NCBI RefSeq assembly: GCF_001424195.1
Contig: NZ_LMOO01000005.1
Span: forward strand, 423,646-487,645
Reading direction: 5' to 3'
Length of the DNA: 64,000 nt
DNA from: Cellulomonas sp. Leaf334
Lineage (GTDB): Bacteria > Actinomycetota > Actinomycetes > Actinomycetales > Cellulomonadaceae
Part shown: piece by piece, positions 62,162 to 64,000 of the stretch
How the letters are laid out: the number at the start of each line of letters is the position of its first letter
How positions within the stretch are numbered: the first letter of the stretch is position 1
Notes under the pieces: generated by a model
The model's input: only the letters and a program-made list of their open reading frames with translations
Told to the model about the DNA's origin: nothing
Databases searched by the model: none
Position numbers and translations under genes: made by a program

Positions 62162-62740
62162 ATGGCTTCCACGAACGTCAGGAACGACGTCATCGCCCAG
62201 GACGCGCCGGAGCGCAAGAAGCGCAAGCGCGCCGCCATCGTCAGGTTCGGCCTCGTCGGTGCTGCCCTCGTGGGCATCGGCGCCGCCGCCACCTCCGCCG
62301 CCTGGACCGACGACGCCTGGTTCAGCGCCACGGCCACCGCCGCGACGATCGAGCTCGAGGGCAGCCTCGACACGACGCCGCGCACCTGGGACGTCGCGGA
62401 CGACGAGGTCGGCGCGCTGGAGATCCCCGCGGAGGCCTTCGCCGACCTGGTTCCCGGCGAGGTCCGCGAGTACATCGTCCACGTCCAGAACGCCGGCTCG
62501 GTGGACATCACCGTGGCCGCGCCCGTGTGGACGCCCAGCACGACGGACGCCGACCTGTTCGCTGCTCCCGCGCCCGTCACGGTGACTCTGAGCCAGACCG
62601 CGCCGTTCACGCTCGAGCCGGGCGACAGCGGCGACGTCACCGTCACCATGACGGCCCCGTCGTGGACGAACGCCGAGGACGAGTACCAGGGCGCCAGCGG
62701 CTCCGGCACCATCCGGTTCACCGGCACCGTCGGGTCCTGA
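62162..62740 (+). CDS. SipW-dependent-type secreted surface protein (camelysin/TasA-like)
   Basis: The 192-residue protein has a basic N-terminus (KKRKRAA), a hydrophobic stretch and the sequence GAAATSAAWTDDAWFSATATA, the signal type cleaved by SipW-like peptidases. The mature part is a beta-sandwich-like domain (VPGEVREYIVHVQNAGSVDITV, LEPGDSGDVTVTMTAP) ending without an anchor. Such proteins form surface fibres or matrix. A dedicated peptidase gene follows. The 229 bases upstream contain TTGACG at 61968-61973 but no convincing -10 or riboswitch. Confidence 0.85.
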   Translation: MASTNVRNDVIAQDAPERKKRKRAAIVRFGLVGAALVGIGAAATSAAWTDDAWFSATATAATIELEGSLDTTPRTWDVADDEVGALEIPAEAFADLVPGEVREYIVHVQNAGSVDITVAAPVWTPSTTDADLFAAPAPVTVTLSQTAPFTLEPGDSGDVTVTMTAPSWTNAEDEYQGASGSGTIRFTGTVGS

Positions 62741-62822
62741 TCCACCCGTGCGGCCGGCCGGCGACGCTCGGCCGGCCGCACGACCTCCATCACCGTCCGT
62801 CTGCAACCCGAGGGGGTGGCTC

Positions 62823-63365
62823 GTGCGCGTCGTCCGTCTTCTCGGGAACGTGGTCCTCTGGCTGCTCGCCGTGGTCGGCGTCCTCAGCGCGGTGCTGTGG
62901 GGGGCGACCAAGCTGGGCTACGTCCAGCCCCTCGTGGTGATCTCTGGCTCGATGGAGCCGGGGATCATGACCGGTGACCTGCTCCTCGACGTCCGCACAC
63001 CCACGCAGGACGTGCACGTCGGTGAGGTCGCCGCCATCTACAACCCCGTCACCCAGAACCTCGTCTCGCACCGGGTCATCTCGGTCGAGCGGACCGGCGA
63101 CTCGGCGTGGGCCATCCAGATGAAGGGCGACGCCAACAACTCGCCCGACGGTGGCGTCTACGACGTGGGCGCGTACGTGTGGCAGCCCGTCCTCCAGGTG
63201 TCCGGTGGCGGTCGCGTGATCGCGGCCGTGGCGCGCCCGTCCGTCGCGATCCCGCTCGGTGTCACGCTCCTCGCGTTCATCGGACTGAGCTCGCTCTCCC
63301 GGCCGGAGGACAGCGAGGGCGACGACACGCCCGCGCCCGCGCTCGAGGACGCCGTGACGCGATGA
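62823..63365 (+). CDS. Signal peptidase I, endoplasmic-reticulum/SipW type
   Basis: About 180 residues. A membrane helix at about 8-30 precedes VVISGSMEPGIMTGD, with the catalytic Ser near residue 42. The second motif is LVSHRVISVER, with His in place of the bacterial Lys, which marks the SipW/eukaryotic type. QMKGDANNSPDGG is the third conserved box. A second helix lies near 140-160. The GTG at 62823 is chosen over 62748 because GAGGGGGT precedes it and upstream residues are unlike the family. It likely processes the proteins encoded on each side. Overlaps the next gene (ATGA). Confidence 0.92.
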   Translation: MRVVRLLGNVVLWLLAVVGVLSAVLWGATKLGYVQPLVVISGSMEPGIMTGDLLLDVRTPTQDVHVGEVAAIYNPVTQNLVSHRVISVERTGDSAWAIQMKGDANNSPDGGVYDVGAYVWQPVLQVSGGGRVIAAVARPSVAIPLGVTLLAFIGLSSLSRPEDSEGDDTPAPALEDAVTR

Positions 63366-63916
63366 CCCGACGACTCGGAGCGGCCGGCGTCGCGAGCATG
63401 ATCCTGGCGCTCGTGCTCACGGTGGCCGGGGCGCTGCTCGGCGCCGGCGCCGCAGGAGCAGCTCCGACGAGCGTGCCGCTCGCGTTCGAGTTCGCCGGGC
63501 TGTACCCCGGCGAGAGCCAGGCGCAGTCGCGTACCTACCGGCTCGACCGCGACGCTCGCGTCGTGTCCGTGAGGTCCGGCACGACGCCGGGCGCGACCTG
63601 GACGGCCGTGCTCTGCCGGCAGGGGACGTGCACCGACGTCCTCGCGATGCGGGCTGGCCAGGAGCTCGCCGCGGGGGACTACGACCTCCGGGTCGGTGTC
63701 ACCGCGACGAGCCTGCTGCCCGGTGACGTCAGCTCGATCGAGGGGCGACTGTCGCTCGTCGAGGCCGGGACCGGGAACCTCGCACACACCGGTTCGGACA
63801 CCTGGCCGGTCTCGCTCGCCGCACTCGCCCTGACCGCGCTCGGCCTGCTCCTCGTGCTGCTCGCACGCCGCCGGCGTGACGACGACCGGGCCACGACGCC
63901 CGACGCCACCGCCTGA
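63362..63916 (+). CDS. Cell-wall-anchored secreted protein with LAHTG sorting signal
   Basis: The 184-residue protein has an N-terminal signal peptide (about 1-33), a beta-rich domain with two cysteines (VLCRQGTCTDVL), and a C-terminal LAHTG motif near residue 141 followed by a membrane helix (about 149-168) and RRRR. LAxTG is a sortase signal common in high-GC actinobacteria (class E type). It overlaps the signal peptidase gene, so the two are coupled. A structural partner of the SipW-dependent proteins is plausible. Confidence 0.82.
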   Translation: MTRRLGAAGVASMILALVLTVAGALLGAGAAGAAPTSVPLAFEFAGLYPGESQAQSRTYRLDRDARVVSVRSGTTPGATWTAVLCRQGTCTDVLAMRAGQELAAGDYDLRVGVTATSLLPGDVSSIEGRLSLVEAGTGNLAHTGSDTWPVSLAALALTALGLLLVLLARRRRDDDRATTPDATA

Positions 63917-63961
63917 CCTCGAACGTCCCACGACCTCAGACCGACCGGAAGGACCGACATC

Positions 63962-64000
63962 ATGGACAGCACCACCGAGGGTGTCGCGGCACCCGACCCG
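63962..64000 (+). CDS. Start of a further gene, truncated by the window end
   Basis: GGAAGGA lies eight bases before this ATG, and the frame MDSTTEGVAAPDP is open to the last base. It follows the LAHTG protein by 45 bases. Being in the SipW cluster it may encode another SipW-dependent protein, but too little is visible to say. Confidence 0.6.
   Translation, partial: MDSTTEGVAAPDP

Overview
The window is very GC-rich double-stranded chromosomal DNA from an actinobacterium. Gene order (lpqE-like, carD, ispD, ispF, then cysS and rlmB; gpm near senX3-regX3), leaderless TANNNT promoters, GTG/TTG starts and ATGA/GTGA overlaps all fit Actinomycetota. The glycan-uptake locus and overall style suggest Cellulomonadaceae or a close Micrococcales relative. 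That family-level placement is inference; no rRNA is present.

Left part (1-12.9 kb). A truncated phosphoglycerate mutase gene is followed by an alkyl-sulfatase gene bracketed by palindromic repeats. Next comes a complete phosphate-starvation block: phoU, two small membrane proteins, senX3-regX3 and pstSCAB. Three 11-bp-periodic PHO-box-like repeats lie before phoU, senX3 and pstS, so the two-component system probably controls itself and the transporter. A strong terminator separates pstB from an LpqE-like lipoprotein gene, after which carD-ispD-ispF begin.

Accessory stretch (12.9-27.3 kb). A block sits between ispF and cysS, genes that are neighbours in mycobacteria. It holds an EamA exporter, a LysR regulator, a quinone-oxidoreductase-like gene, a beta-L-arabinofuranosidase (GH127) locus with its own sugar ABC importer and divergent LacI repressor, and a locus of sugar-lactone oxidase, TetR, MFS transporter and alanine-racemase-like enzyme. 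The importer has no ATPase of its own; a UgpC/MsiK-type ATPase at 31.2-32.3 kb is a plausible shared energiser.

Middle (27.3-41.9 kb). This part has cysS, rlmB, a DUF4032 gene, the sugar ATPase, two tandem membrane-anchored beta-propeller proteins, otsBA for trehalose synthesis, a polytopic Ser/Thr kinase, a two-gene unit resembling a polymorphic-toxin tail plus partner, a membrane protein, a DsbA-like protein and tRNA-Thr(UGT).

Right part (42-62 kb). This is the most interesting region: a type VII-secretion-like locus. It has four WXG100-like proteins, an FHA-EccC ATPase, a beta-propeller/fibronectin-III membrane protein, MoxR, DUF58, a transglutaminase-like membrane protein that has lost its catalytic Cys and His, a membrane Ser/Thr kinase, a pentapeptide-repeat protein and a divergent two-component pair. 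No EccB, EccD, EccE or mycosin is visible. A shared upstream element (GGAAC[C/G]TTCCACCCC) precedes three of the WXG-like genes, two of them with an identical 31-nt spacing to a TAGCGT -10 box.

The last 2 kb begin a SipW-type cluster: a SipW-dependent surface protein, an endoplasmic-reticulum-type signal peptidase and an LAHTG-anchored protein. The window ends inside the next gene. No stretch longer than 300 bases lacks a gene. No insertion sequence, CRISPR array, rRNA or replication origin was seen.
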